Shown here piece after piece: positions 23,862 through 36,799 of a DNA stretch of 64,000 nt; position 1 is the stretch's first letter; every line of letters begins with the position of its first letter. Origin of the DNA: Pelodiscus sinensis (lineage: Eukaryota > Chordata > Testudines > Trionychidae). The notes under the pieces were generated by a model. The model worked only from the letters and a program-made list of their open reading frames with translations. It was not told the origin of the DNA and did not search any database. The stretch spans positions 21,552,001-21,616,000 of the forward strand of contig NC_134728.1 in NCBI RefSeq assembly GCF_049634645.1, in the 5' to 3' direction. Both the position numbers and the translations under genes were made by a program.

Positions 23862-26124
23862 TGACTTTGGCCCTTCCCATTGTGGTTTTAGTGACTGTCC
23901 CTGCATTATGTCCCTGTTGTAGACTAGAATTTTTCACCACTCTGGAATCTTCCTACCTGTTCTTTTACCTGCACTATCATAGTTTCTAGTGGCAATAGAA
24001 GCAGTAATTTGGAATTTTTCAGACTGTCCAGTTCCAGCCAGATTTATATGACTGCTGCTGACACCCTTGGCACAGGGCCACTTGAGTGCAGACAGGAGAA
24101 CCAGCATGACGCAGGATTCTCCCACACTTGATCCAGTGGAAAAAGTGTAGGCGGGGGAAAAAACAGCATGATATTCCCACAATCACTTCCTGAAGTTCAG
24201 TCTCCGTAGATTTTAAACTTTCTACCAGTCTATCATATTTTTAGAGCACCAATCAACATTGCAGTTGGGCCAATTATAAAAGCCATAAATAAGATACTGA
24301 AATCCAGTCTGTATTAAACTCAATGGGCATTTTGTCACTAAATTTAGTAGAAGTAGGTTTTACCCAGAGTGCATAAGACTCAAGACTGCTGAACTGTGCT
24401 TTCACCCATCTGTGGATCAGTTAAAATAAGCATCAGGACAGTGTAAAGTTCGGCTTTTCCTATGCTTTTGCCATCAAGCCTGTAGCAACTGAGAGTATAT
24501 ATGTGTGTCATCATAAGCATTGATTTGTCTTCCCGTCTGGAAAATGCTGATGTCATGAAGTGAAACTATAAAGGCTGTCTTGTTCTGTCTGTGCATCTTA
24601 TCCATGCAGACAGTGAGTTCCTGCTCTCTGTACATCAAACAGTCCAACTGAAGACCTTCTCATCTCATTGCCGTATTACATAGTGTGGGAAATTACACAG
24701 GAAGGATAATTAAGGCAAACACGTTAAGTCAGTTGAAGATTCATTTGTGGAAAAGCATGGTGAAAGCTCTGATGCCTGAATCATCATGATGTGAAATAGT
24801 GGTCACTGAGGCTCAGACCCTGAGCAGATGTCTGGAGTGGAGAGAAAACAAAGAGATCCTGTGATAAACATTTCTGAGTGTCTGAGAATTGACTGCCAAA
24901 GATTCTGTGTATAAACATTTACAGAAAGAAGGTTCTGTTTTCCATGAATACACAGATCTCTTTTAAGGAAGCAGCACTTGAAATGCAGGATACACTGTTG
25001 TGGAGGTGTTTTTTTTCCCCCTAGTAACAAATATCAAGGTATTTGATTGTAAACCTAACCTAAACGTTTTCTCTAGACATTAATGAGAGAAGTTTCATTC
25101 TTTTTCCCTTTTTGTTTTGTTTTGCTTTCTTATGGATTAGGTCTTAAAATTGGTGACTTGTTTCAGAATATTATAGGGCTTTTTCCCCCCTAGCCTCATT
25201 ACAGTCAGGAAATGAAAAGCTTTGTGTATCTAATTAAATTAATCAGAAATAGGGACAGTGAGCCAAATTCAACTTGGGTGGAAATGGGTATTGGCTTCAG
25301 TGGGTGTTATGTTCGCTTCCATCAGTACTTAAATCAGTCCAGAATGTAACAGGTGCAACACACATTTATACATATAAGCCAGATTAGGTCATTCTCACTC
25401 TTGTTCAGTGGTAACCTACTGCACATCTAACCTAGTGATATAAGTGGAGCTATTCGCACAATAAAGGGCTGCTCATTTCAGTCAAGATGACAGAATCTGA
25501 CCTTATGACATTAGGCTCATACTTGAATTATTTAAAAAAAAAAGCAGTTTATACTATTCATTTTTTATTAACTTAGAAAAATACCGTTATAGCAGGCCTA
25601 GTTCTATTATTATTTGAGGTTTCCTGGGAATAAAAGTAATAATCATACTTAGCACTTTCACAGGCTATTACAATAATTAACTAAGTAATTCATTAAAGTT
25701 CAGTCACAGAGTTCTATTTCCTCCTGTTAGTATTTGAGCAAACAGATACAGTAGCTGACTGCATTCAAATAATTATTTTTCTGCTTTACTATCTGAGGCT
25801 TTGACATTTCAAAACACTTTCACATAAATTTAATTCTAAGGAGTAGGAGAGCTGCTACTGGAAGATGTTTATTAAAGGAGGAATACACTCAGAAAAGATG
25901 TGACAGGATTATAATGTTCAAATACATGCCAAAGGCAAAATTTTCAGATTCTCAACTCTTCCCTGAAAGCAGCCTGTTTTCTACTGCTGCTTTATTACTT
26001 GGAGACCTCAACTGAGGTAGTATAGTGCCGGGCACAGTGGGGTCACACATGCGCATGCTCTGAGGGGCTTATAGTTTAAATAAACAAGACAGACATAGTT
26101 TGGAGGAAAACCAGAGATGTAGAG

Positions 26125-26226
26125 TAGTGATGTGACTCGCCCAAGGTCACGTAGCAGGTCACTGGCACAGCTGAGAACAGAAGCAAGGTTTCCTAGCTTG
26201 CAGTCTAGGGCTCTAGCCACTAGACT
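26125..26226 (-). mobile_element. MIR-type SINE fragment, antisense
   Basis: GACTCGCCCAAGGTCACGTAGCAGGTCACTGGCACAGCTG, then GGGCTCTAGCCACTAGACTG, matches the reversed core and tRNA-like part of the ancient MIR SINE (GTGACCTTGGGCAAGT in the sense direction). It is a truncated and diverged copy. Confidence 0.75.
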
Positions 26227-26242
26227 GAAGGGTGGGGAGAAG

Positions 26243-26406
26243 CAGGGGTGGATATAGGACAGGGCGAGCGGGGCAGCCGCCCCGGGCCCTGTGCTTCAAG
26301 AAGCCCCGTGCATGCGCCGTGGCACCACCACGCATGCGCCGTGTCAAAGGGGAGGCCCTGCGAAATTGTACTGCCCTGGGCCCCGCAAAATCCTCATCTG
26401 CCCCTG
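26243..26406. mobile_element. hAT MITE, 164 bp, GC-rich
   Basis: The ends are CAGGGGTGGATATAGG and CTCATCTGCCCCTG. Flanking 8-mers are GGGAGAAG (26235-26242) and GGGCGAAG (26407-26414), 7 of 8 identical. Inside, CATGCGCCGTG appears twice around GCACCACCACG. It abuts the MIR fragment on the left. Opposing 60-117 codon frames over this block are compositional. Confidence 0.82.
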
Positions 26407-28821
26407 GGGCGAAGAATGGCCCACAGGCCACATCCAGCCAGTCAGACCAGTCATTCTGGCCCCCGGGTCATGCTGAGAGGAGCCATCCCAACTCCTGGGC
26501 AGCACAGTGAACAGGGGCAGCTAGCCTCCGGCCTCTCCCCTTCTGTTCTCCCTTTCCCACAGCTTCAGCTCCCCACCCCCGCCTGTGCCTGGGTGCCATG
26601 ATCACTGCAACACCAGCCCCAATGCTTGGGGTGAATGGCTGCAGTTCTGGCCAGGTGGTGTGGTACTCCATATAGTCCAATCAGGGGATGGGCAGCAGAG
26701 ATGGGGTAGGGGCTGGAAAGGTGTGGAGATCCTGGTGGATGTTGAGTAGAGTGCAGGGAGCAGGGGGGGTTGGATAGGAGGCAGGGGATGGTCGAGAGAC
26801 GGTGAAGGGGTGGGGAGCCATCTAGGGGAGTGGGGACAGTCAAAGGATAAGTAGCAGGGGGGATTGGGTAAGGGGAGTGGTTAAGGGAACAAAGTTGAGG
26901 TTGGATAGGGCACAGGGACTAAGTCACACCTGGCTGTTTGGGGAGACACAGGTCCAGCTGTAAAATTTCCATACCTGATGTGGCCATCAGGGCAAATAAT
27001 TTACTCATCGCTGCACTGGACTGTGCTTGTTCACACTGGGAGTACTGTGCATATCGGGAAAGAATATATCTCAACTCTGATAACCTCCTACACACAGGAA
27101 AGCAGAATTTTGCACTGGATGAGAAAACTTTCAATGACTTTCAACTCCTATTTGCCCAAGTCACTTTAGTCTCTGTTTTGAAACGTCCCAGCAGGGGCTG
27201 TCAGACCAACAATAACACATCTGTAGAGGGTTATGGAGACCTCAACCAATCTATAGCCCATCAGCCATTGGCTCTAACTACGTTCTCGCCTCTGTCAGGC
27301 AGGGCCCGTATCAATGAAATATAGGAAGATGGAGTAATCTGCAGAACTTAGGGAGAACAAAACCTTCAGGAAACAGGTTCCTGGATTTCTGGTCTTCAGT
27401 GTCTTACAAGAGAGTAGGTCCAGCTCTCTCCTCTTGTAGGTGACTGGTGCTGAATCTAGCCTCCTCTACAGTATGTGTGAGCATTTGTAATTTATTATCC
27501 AAATGTACCGTGAGTTATAGAATTAAAAGGGCCTGTGCTCGCTGAAACTCTGATCTCCTGATTCTCTCTCCCCACTGAATGTCTGAACCACAGCTGAGCT
27601 TCATTCAGAGGATGCAGAAGTGAGAGGCATCTATACACTAGTATGGATTCCACTGCAACGCCCTTTATGCCCTCTGGTTCACTCCTCTGACTTATGTGGC
27701 TACAGGCTTCCTTAAGCACTATGTAGCAGAGAGGAGCAGATGCCCTTTGGTAAATATCTTCATAACTTAGATCCACAGTGAAGCCCAGAGTCCAACAATG
27801 CTTGTCTCCGTACCTGACACGAATACATTCATGACTGTAGAAGAAAACCAAAGAAAGTATCTAGTTTCCTTTTGTTCAGCCACATTTCACTGGCACGTCT
27901 CCCTTTTCCTTCTTCCTGACTGTATCTGTTTTCAGCATTAGATTTGTCAAAAACACCTCATCTTTTTTTCCAGTAATTTACTCTTCTGATAGGATGCCAA
28001 TTCCAGCATTTAAAGTATAATGGCTTTGTCATATTGATTTATCATTTCTGCCAAGAAGCAATTTTTAGTGTGGTATTTCTTAAAAATAGGATTCTTATCT
28101 CATAGTCTTCAAAACAGCAAAAAAGCTAAATAGAATATTTTCACATTATCAAAGTGCTTTCAAAAACCATGTTAGATCATTTAGGACCATAGTATTTACA
28201 AATTGAAAAGACCTATCAGATTATTGAGTCTGTCTCTTTTTAAGGGCAGCATAAAGTTTCTTAACTCAGCATGCCTCAGATATATTTAGGCAGAATCTTA
28301 GCCAAAAGACAGAGAAGAGATTTTCCCCACACTGCCTCGGATCTCTCTCCATGGCATATATACCACAATCTTCATTATAACTGAGTTCATTGTTTCTGAT
28401 AGAATTCTTCAGAACAATCATTCTTTTGCCGAACTGTCCTTTAGCTTTTCAAAACAATATTGAGATACAACTTCCCTAATTTGTTTATGATTGCAGAGGC
28501 CAATCCGCAGAGTGGGCAACAACTCTAATGCAACTTTTAAAGACTAATTTTCTAAGTGTTCAGACATATTTCATGTTGGCTATACTATACGGATTCATCC
28601 AGCATAGCAACAACACATGGTTTGGTAGGTAGTGGAAAAGTTTGGCTTGCTGTATTCCTGCTCAAAGACAAAGGAATAGATTTTGTGGACTCTCTTAGTG
28701 GAACAGTCTAGCAGAACAGAACATGGTAACTATGGCAAGCAAATGCTTGGATCAATAAGCCTTTATGGAAAGGGCATTCTGGAGGCAGAGTAGGAATTGT
28801 AATTCTTTACTTGTCCATAAA

Positions 28822-29050
28822 AGGAAGGGATGGCCTGATGGATAGGGTGCTAATGTGAGCTGGAGACTCAGGTTCAGTTCTTGGCTTCCAGACCCAACTT
28901 TCTGTTGGACCTTTGACAAGTCACCTAACCTCTGTTTTACATATGGGGAGCTGAGGCCTAGAGATAATAATGCTTTCTTACCTCATAGGGGTGTTGTAAG
29001 GAGAAATACATTCAAGATTTTGAAGTACTCAGATGTTTATTGTAAGGGGG
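28822..29050 (+). mobile_element. MIR-type SINE, nearly complete, sense
   Basis: It begins GGGATGGCCTGATGGATAGGG and has a tRNA-like B box (GGTTCAGTTC near 28870). The CORE region follows: TTGACAAGTCACCTAACCTCTG and then GGGGAGCTGAGGC. It ends with TACCTCATAGGGGTGTTGTAAGG and a region resembling AATACATTCAAG. This order is that of the MIR consensus. It is diverged, as expected for an ancient family. Confidence 0.85.
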
Positions 29051-29068
29051 AAGGGAATTAGTAACTCA

Positions 29069-29372
29069 GGGTATGTCTACACTAGCCCCCTAGTTCGAAC
29101 TAGGGAGGCTAATGAGGGTGACCAAAATTGCAAATGAAGTGCGGGATTTAAATATCCCGCGCTTCATTAGCATGTTCCCAGGCGGTCGCCATTTTGGAAA
29201 TTGACTAGCCCGGAAGAACTGCCCGCGGCAGAGAAGGGTGATCCGAAATAAACCCCTTACTTCGAATTACCAGTTAAACCTGCGGGATATTTAAATCCTT
29301 TGCTTCATTTGCAATTTGGGTCACCCTCATTAGCCTCCCTAGTTCGAACTAGGGGCTAGTGTAAACATACCC
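29069..29372. mobile_element. Foldback MITE, 304 bp
   Basis: The ends are GGGTATGTCTACACTAGCCC and GGGCTAGTGTAAACATACCC. The arms continue TAGTTCGAACTAGGGAGGCTAATGAGGGTGACC and TTGCAAATGAAG, and both sides contain GGGATATTTAAATCC-type palindromes. Flanks are TCA and TAA, so the duplication has decayed. It is the same family as 55517-55809, which carries GATCAATC where this one has TTCGAA. Confidence 0.88.
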
Positions 29373-30522
29373 TAAGATAGTTAGAGGCATCATAAGGGAC
29401 ACATAGGTCGGCTGTTAGGAAAGTCCTGGTGCTCATTGGTCTTTCCAAGGTCATTGCAGAGAAGACAGAAAAAGTGGCTTAGGTAATATAAGGAAAATAA
29501 TTTAACTGTAGAATCTTACAGTTCTTCTGTCTGGATGGAATTCTAGTACAAAGAAATTTTTTTGTGGTCAAGGTGGAAATTTTATCTTAAATAGGTCCAA
29601 CAAGACTATATTGTTTTCTTTGCATATTTCTTAATCAATCAGTGTTTTTCTAGTGCTTCTTCCAGTTTGCTGCTAAATGGAAGAGAACAGGTTCTGGTTC
29701 TAGGCAGTAGATATTTCTTCTTATACAACATAATTCTAATATCTTCCCAGAGTTTAAAAGTCGGAGCTTTCTTAAATCCTGTGGACAAGATGACCTTGAA
29801 TGAAATTCTACAAGGACGTGTCAGTATGTGAAATACTGCAGCAGCACAACTACAGCTACGCTGCTGTACCACTACAATGTAGACAGGGATGCACAATAAC
29901 CAGAGTTAGCTCCTTGCGGGCCGCCAGGTTCTTTATTTATCTGGTGTCCTCAGGTACGGCCGCTCGCACTTCACTATTCCCGGACAACAGGAATGACAAG
30001 TGGCCATACCTGCGGATGCTCAGATAAATAAAGCATCTGGATGCTTGCCAGCAGCTAACCCTGGTGAACCGTGGCCAGCCCATGAGTTGCTTATTGCCCA
30101 CCCTGGTATAGACACTCACTGCTGGGAGGAGTGTTATTGTTGCTATGGTCAGTCTACTTCCACAAGAGGCAGCAGCTAGGTTGGCAGAATAATTCTTGAC
30201 CTAACAGTGTCTACATTGAGGGTTAGGTTTGCATAGCTGTGCCTCTCAAAGGCGTGGATTTTTCGTGTAGACCCGACCTAAGATTTGAGTTGACTAACAT
30301 AAATTGGTGCAGACTCTTGTCACCAAGAGAGGTTTGCATAAACCTGATAAGCCTTGGATTACAAGAAATCTATCAATCCAAGACTGGCAGATTTATATTT
30401 TTGCATAAAGGAAAATGTTAAATATTACCTATAAAGACTGGAGAATAAATCCTAAGAATATGATTATTTTCATGCTTGTGTTGTGAAAAAGGGTAGTAAT
30501 GTCATGCTTTTAGTGGTTTGGG

Positions 30523-30524
<2 letters not shown>

Positions 30525-30572
<48 letters not shown>
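30525..30572. repeat. (GT)n microsatellite
   Basis: About 24 uninterrupted GT units follow a run of G. Likely polymorphic in length; no other signal. Confidence 0.97.
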
Positions 30573-33099
30573 TTTAAAAAGACTGAACACAGTGGTAGAG
30601 CATTATATTGCCACATTGAGTTCTAAATTACATTTCTAATGTTACTGCTTTCCACCTGTGGTATTGACTGACGGAAACAATGTAGTCATGACATTCTTGG
30701 CTATCTCCTGTCTAATCTTAAAACAAATCATTCTGAGACTGTGACTGATTGGGCTTTTCTCCATTCAACATGTGCTTTTACATGGATCAATGCAGGCTTA
30801 TTTCAGGAAAAGGCATCTGAGCCTTACAGCTCTAATTTTGCTCTCTTTTCTCGAGTTTTCGTTTTAATGGGAGCACTCTCTGGCCCATTGTCTCCATTGG
30901 GATTATCTGCTTGAGAAAAAACTAGGAGAACTTGACTTATTATTTACATTCTTCTGTTTTAATTCCTTGCTGCCCATTTCAAAATATTATGGTAAAATTC
31001 TTTTCTTTTAATTGGCTCCACTTTCCTCCGTCAACCAGCCTGAGCCAGTAAATAAACATTGGGAATTAGTGTTGGGTGCAGTTTAAGAATGTGCATTATA
31101 AGTCAAGAGGGTGGGCAAAGTTCCTGTAAAGCTTACCTTTGTGTACCCCTAAGTGTGTACCAAACCTGTCCCCTGGCATATATTAGAGCAGTCTACACAC
31201 TGCTGTACTTGCACAGGCTGCCGTTGAGCCCCCAGGGCTTTTAAAGCAACTGGGAATTAGCAGACTATCAGGAGAATGTCCTTCTTCACTCCAGCCACAA
31301 CTTCTGGGAGAAGGAGGTGGGTATGAGCCCCGCTCCCTACTCCAACTCTGTGACACTTGTGGTTTCCTTATAGTGAGGGGTAGGGTACAGAGGCTGGTAG
31401 GGTACAGAGCTTACTGTAATTCAGAGGAAAATCTGGGCTATCATGTACAACAGACTTTTTTTAAAAATGCACCTAATACTTCTCTTTTATCCTAGCTGAC
31501 TATTAAGTCCCTCAAAGATTTCATCATTTTCAAGGACAGTGTGGCAAATGCACTAAATCTCTGATTTCCAGTAAACATTTCACGGTTTACAAAAAAATCC
31601 TTATGAGCCAAATTGTGCCTTTCCTTATACCCAAGAATCAGTGGAGCTGGATGGGCAAAATGCAGCCTTAAGCTCTCCTTTTTACCATGAATATTTTCTA
31701 TGCTCATAAGATTTATAACAGTTACTGAGTGATTAATACTAATAGCAGACCTTTTGTAGCAGAGCTACAGTTCTTATCACTATATGCTAAGGGCCAGATT
31801 TTCAATTGGTTAGTTCACACAATTGAGTGTAGATTTTCAGAAGAGCTCAGTTTACATTTGGATACCTAATTAAATGACAGATTTTCAATAGAGCTCAACA
31901 ATGTCCTTTGAAAATCTAGCCTTTTACTTTAGTGAAACTCTTGTGAAAAACTGTCACTTGAGGATAGATTTTTATACTATCATTGGAGTAAATGGTCACA
32001 TTCTTAACTCACATCTATTGATGTTACTCCACTTTAAATCCTTTCACTTAATTGGAGATAATCCTAGAGTATGCTACCAGTGTGAATGCAGGATTTGGCC
32101 TGATGTAAGTACTAAAGTTGACTCTAATAGTTCCTAGTACATATAAATAATCCACCTTACTGAAAACTCTCTAATTTTATACCTGATTTTATTCAAATGT
32201 CTTTTGCAGAACAAGAAAATGTTAAAAATGGTTTAGGCTAGATACATAATAGGAATCAGAGCAGAAATGCTGTTCTTCCATTCAACACTGAATAGTTGCA
32301 CATTTTAGCTCAAACACTTGACCTGGAAAAATTTGAAATGGAAACAGAAATGGAGCAACTTGGAAGAATAAACAAACCCATATGGAATACTTTCAGACTG
32401 GCAGCTAAAAACCTTAATAAATGATTAAAAAAAGGGCTACTAAAAATATATCAAGATGAACAGAATGTTCTACAAAGTAATTGACACATGATATCCAGTT
32501 TGGAATGTAGAGGGTTAATGGTTATGGCAAAATTGGTGTGAAGTTAATGTCACTGCAGGTGTGTGCAGTTTAACAGGGTGTTAATGGTCCATATGTGGAC
32601 ATAAAGTAGCACAGTGGGTATGTAAAGAGTGTTGAGGGAAAGAAGTAATAGTATAAACTCTTTTGCTCCATAATGGAGAGAAGCTTGACTTTTCTGAGCT
32701 TACATCTTCATTGCACTATTTTGTTAACAAAACTATTTGGAAAAAGAATTTTGTAGGCTGACATTTTGGAATTATGTAAATTAGCGATGAGAGAGACTCA
32801 TTAGGTTTTCTAGTTCATCCAAGGCAAGCTAAAATACTCCTTATAAATATATTTGTCCTACTGCATACCCCAATGTAGGCTTAAACATCATAAGAGATTT
32901 TGCTTCCACTGCTGCTCATGGGAGAATCTATTCTATTGTGTAACTTATCACTCTCAGGAAGTTATAAATATTGCACCTGGGCATTTGTTTCTTAATTTTA
33001 TCCTGTTACCTATTTTAAAAAAACATAAGGACTCTGATTGTATTGGTACTGCTGAAGTGCATAAAAATTCTTGACCGTACTTAACAAAAATGTATCTAA

Positions 33100-33347
33100 G
33101 GTCTTGTCTACACTTGCCTGCACTATCAATTTACTTCAGCTATGAAAATTGCATAGATGAAGTTGAGATGTTCACCAAGGCAACTTGCATGTGGTAAGGT
33201 CAGTGGGTGCTGCTCTCACGTCGATGCCTACTACTCTTCTCGTCTTGGTTTAGTACCAGCATTGAAGGGAGCACTCTTGGAGATCCATTTATTGTGTCTA
33301 TAAACATGATAAATCAATGGCTTGTGGATGGCTGTGTGGATATGGCC
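33100..33347. mobile_element. MITE, 248 bp, TAA target duplication
   Basis: The termini GGTCTTGTCTACACTTG and GCTGTGTGGATATGGCC are flanked by TAA at 33097-33099 and 33348-33350. Internal words TGTGGTAAGGTC and TAGTACCAGCATTGAAGGGAGC are shared with the remnant at 2522-2748. The TAA duplication supports PIF/Harbinger. Confidence 0.75.
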
Positions 33348-33720
33348 TAAATAAAAAATAGCACCGAATCGGACTTGATTATCTATGAGAGTGAGAGAAG
33401 AGCAGTAACTCTGGCTTTGATTTTCTCTCACCAATTTGACATTCCAAAATTCCATTGACATTTACAGAATTATTCCCAATCTAAACCGGAGTAAGTGGGA
33501 TTAGACTCAGTCCTTCTATCCTTAACTCCTAATGTTGGACAGCCCAGGTGTATCACAGCCCTGGTGAGATGCAATAAGAGGAATTATTTTCCCCATCATT
33601 CTAATGATCCAGCTAGAAACAGCCTCTTAATTTCCACTTGAATTTAGAGCCATGGCACATTTAATTTTTTGAAATTTTTATTCTTAAAATACAGGAATGA
33701 TAATAAAAAAAGCTACGTAA

Positions 33721-34790
33721 ATCATAGAATCATAGAATACTAGGACTGGAAGGGACCTTGAGAGGTCATCGAGTCCAGTCCTCTGCTCTCATGGCAGGAC
33801 CAAATACTGTGTAGACCATCCCTGTTAGACCTTTATCTAACCTACTCTTAAATATCTCCAGAGATGAAGATTCCACAGCCTCCCTGGGCAATTTATTCCA
33901 GTGTTTGACTACCCTGACAGTTAGGAACTTTTCCCTAATATCCAACCTAAACCTCCCTTGCTGCAGTTTAAGCCCATTGCTTCTTGTTCTATCCTCAGAG
34001 GCCAAGATGAACAAGTTTTCTCCCTTCTCCTTCTAACACCCTTTTAGATACCTGAAAACTGCTATCATGTCCCCCTTCAATCTTCTCTTTTCTGAACTAA
34101 ACAAACCCAATTCTTTCAGCCCTCCTTCATAGGTCATGTTCTCTAGACCTTTAATCATTCTTGTTGCTCTTCTCTGGACCCTCTCCAATTTCTCCACATC
34201 TTTCTTGAAATGCGATGCCCAGAATTGGACACAATACTCCAACTGAGGCCTAACCAGCACAGAGTAGAGTGGAAGAATGACTTCTCATGTCTTGCTCACA
34301 ACACACCTGTTAATGCATCCCAGAATTATGTTTGCTTTTTTTGCAACAGCATCACACTGCTGACTCATATTCAACTTGTGGTCCACTATAACCCCTAGAT
34401 CCCTTTCTGCCGTACTCCTTCCTAGACAGTCACTTCCCATTCTGTATGTGTGAAACAGATTGTTCCTTCCTAAGTGGAGCACTTTCCATTTGTCTTTATT
34501 AATCTTCATCCTGTTTACCTCAGACCATTTCTCCAATTTGTCCAGATCATTTTGAATTATGACCCTATCCTCCAGAGCAGTCGCAACCCCTCCCAGCTTG
34601 GTATCATCTGCAAACTTAATAAGCGTACTTTCTATGCCAATATCTAAATCGTTGATGAAGATATTGAACAGAGCCAGTCCCAAAACAGATCCCTGCGGAA
34701 CCCCACTTGTTATGCCCTTCCAGCAAGATTGAGAATCATTGATAACTACTCTCTGAGTACAATTAAATATTGGTAGGCACATTGACTTGA
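33721..34790 (-). mobile_element. CR1 LINE, 5'-truncated, antisense, with recognisable reverse transcriptase
   Basis: On the minus strand one reading frame runs from about 34782 to 33766. It contains reverse-transcriptase motifs GVPQGSVLG, FNIFINDLD and FADDTKLGG (the Y/F-x-DD catalytic motif), then LEKWSEVNRMKIN, AERDLGVIVDHKLNMS, LEYCVQFWASHFKKD and LERVQRRATRMIKGLE. The same frame is broken by only two premature stops (34285-34287 and 34033-34035), so this is a fairly young but inactive copy. The 3' end carries the ATTCTATGAT tail repeated at 33721-33740. The endonuclease and the start of the reverse transcriptase are missing. Confidence 0.95.
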
Positions 34791-36799
34791 GAATTTGCCA
34801 TAATCATAAATGCACTTTTAGACAATTTTCCAATTGAGAAGACTCTTCTTTTGGTTTTGCTCTATAGATTGTATGTTTTCAGGCCAGATTCACTTTTTAA
34901 ACCATAAGTTTGGGGACCTGATATATGTAAAAATTAACTTCTTGTCAGAAGAGATCTTTATATCAGTCTACAATATGCAGCAAATTGTTACATCCTTGGT
35001 TCTTGTTTTTTATCCTTCAGCAAAATGTTTCCTTAAAGTCTTGCTACAACTCCAACATGTAGTCTAGGCCTTGCCAAGTAATTATGAGTGGAGGAAATGT
35101 TGGGGAGCAGAAAACTCGGTGGGATCATAGTATCTGGCAGTAGAGATTACCTTGTATACAGGATTTGTCATTTAGATTCATCATGTATGCTATGGACCCT
35201 GCTTCATCTGTTCATGGGATAGGCTATATTGTGTAGGTTTTTTTAACTTTATTATTACATGCATCGAAAGTATTTTAAAGCCACCTGGATATATTTTTAC
35301 AGTTACTCCATAGACTGGATGTTAGAACACAGATGTGTATATATAGATGTGGTCTCCAAAAACGTTTGCTAATGAAATCCGGGAACACTCTGGAATTGGA
35401 TGCTTTGAAGACTTCCATTCTCCACCGAGCAGCTGTCTATAGTGATGGGCTGGACTGAAGCAGAAAAAGAAAATTGTGTTAGACAGAAGCTTTACACTGT
35501 GAAAGAAAAATCTTCGCCAGCAGAAAAAAGAGCTTTCCTGTAGCCCTGTATTCTGTGGCACAAAGGAGCAGCGTTTGGAAAAGTTTAAATAATGAGCTTT
35601 CTAAGGTTCTTCAGCGGAAGAGAGGGAAAAAGAGATGTGAAATGGAAGGTTAGAAACAGTAGAGAAACTGTAAGGTACTTTGACATCCATGAAAGATTAT
35701 AAAGTCGACCTGAACATACAATGGCAGATATGCAAAAAGTGCTGGAAGGAACTTTCCTCAGCCTTTCCTTTAATGCCTCTGCTGAATGACAATGAAGTAA
35801 TTCTTTGCAGAGTGCTGCTTTCCTGCGTTTTTTAGCTAGCACAGCCAAAGGCTTCAAGCACTGACTGGTAAACTGGAAACTGGGCTTTCATGAATGGGGT
35901 GGGGAGCAGCAGTGCCAAATTTGACTCTGTTTGGATATAATATATTGGTGAGGTACAAAAGCCTTTAGATTGCCTTGTATGTACCTGCCACTGTAGGCAA
36001 CAGTCAATATCTCAATCCATTATCCCCTGATACCGGGCCAAAACCAAACAAAATCTCCTGCTCTGTTTAATTATCCACATAGCATTGTGGTTTGCCTTTC
36101 ACTTTCTAAATACTGGATGTTGCTCAGAAGGCAAAGTCATTTGAGAAAGTATTTCTGCAGTTCAACCCTCTAAAAGAATGTGGCGATTTTTATCCGTTTA
36201 CAGTGAAGTGAAGTGGATTTGGCTTTGTTTCTTGCTGTCATTTTAGTTTGTCTGATTTGGGGCTCATTCAGATGAGAAAAGGTGTGATTTGTTGATTAGA
36301 ACAGCGGAACTGGAATTCTTCACAGTGCTGCTGACTCAGTCACAGACTTACAAGAGGGAAAGTGGGTGAAGTAACATCTTTTGCTATTCCATCATCTCTT
36401 GGTGAGACACGAGCTTTTGAGCATATACAGAGGTCATCTTCAGGTCTGGGAAACTTAGGTTTTGTCTTCAAATATAGCACTAGAGCAGCACAACTGCTTA
36501 TGTAGTGCTTTAGTGAAGACACTTCTATGTAGACAGGAGAGCTTCTCCCATTGACATAGTAAATTCACATCCCTGAGAGAAGGTAGCTGTGTCAATCAGA
36601 GAAGCTATTCTATTGACATAGCTCCATCTTCACAGCAGAGTTGGTCAGTGTGAAGTATGTCTGTCAGGAGTATGGATTTTTCACACTTGAGTTGCATATT
36701 TATTCTGTGGTGGTCAATTAACCTTTCTGTAAAATAGAGAAAACAGTGTAAATGCATCCTTAAAAAGATGTCTGAGTTCTTTGGATGACTTTTGAAGTA

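Noticed and set aside
34285..34782. Reverse-transcriptase frame considered as a host gene
   Set aside because: Flanking sequence and 3' tail show it is a 5'-truncated CR1 LINE with stops.
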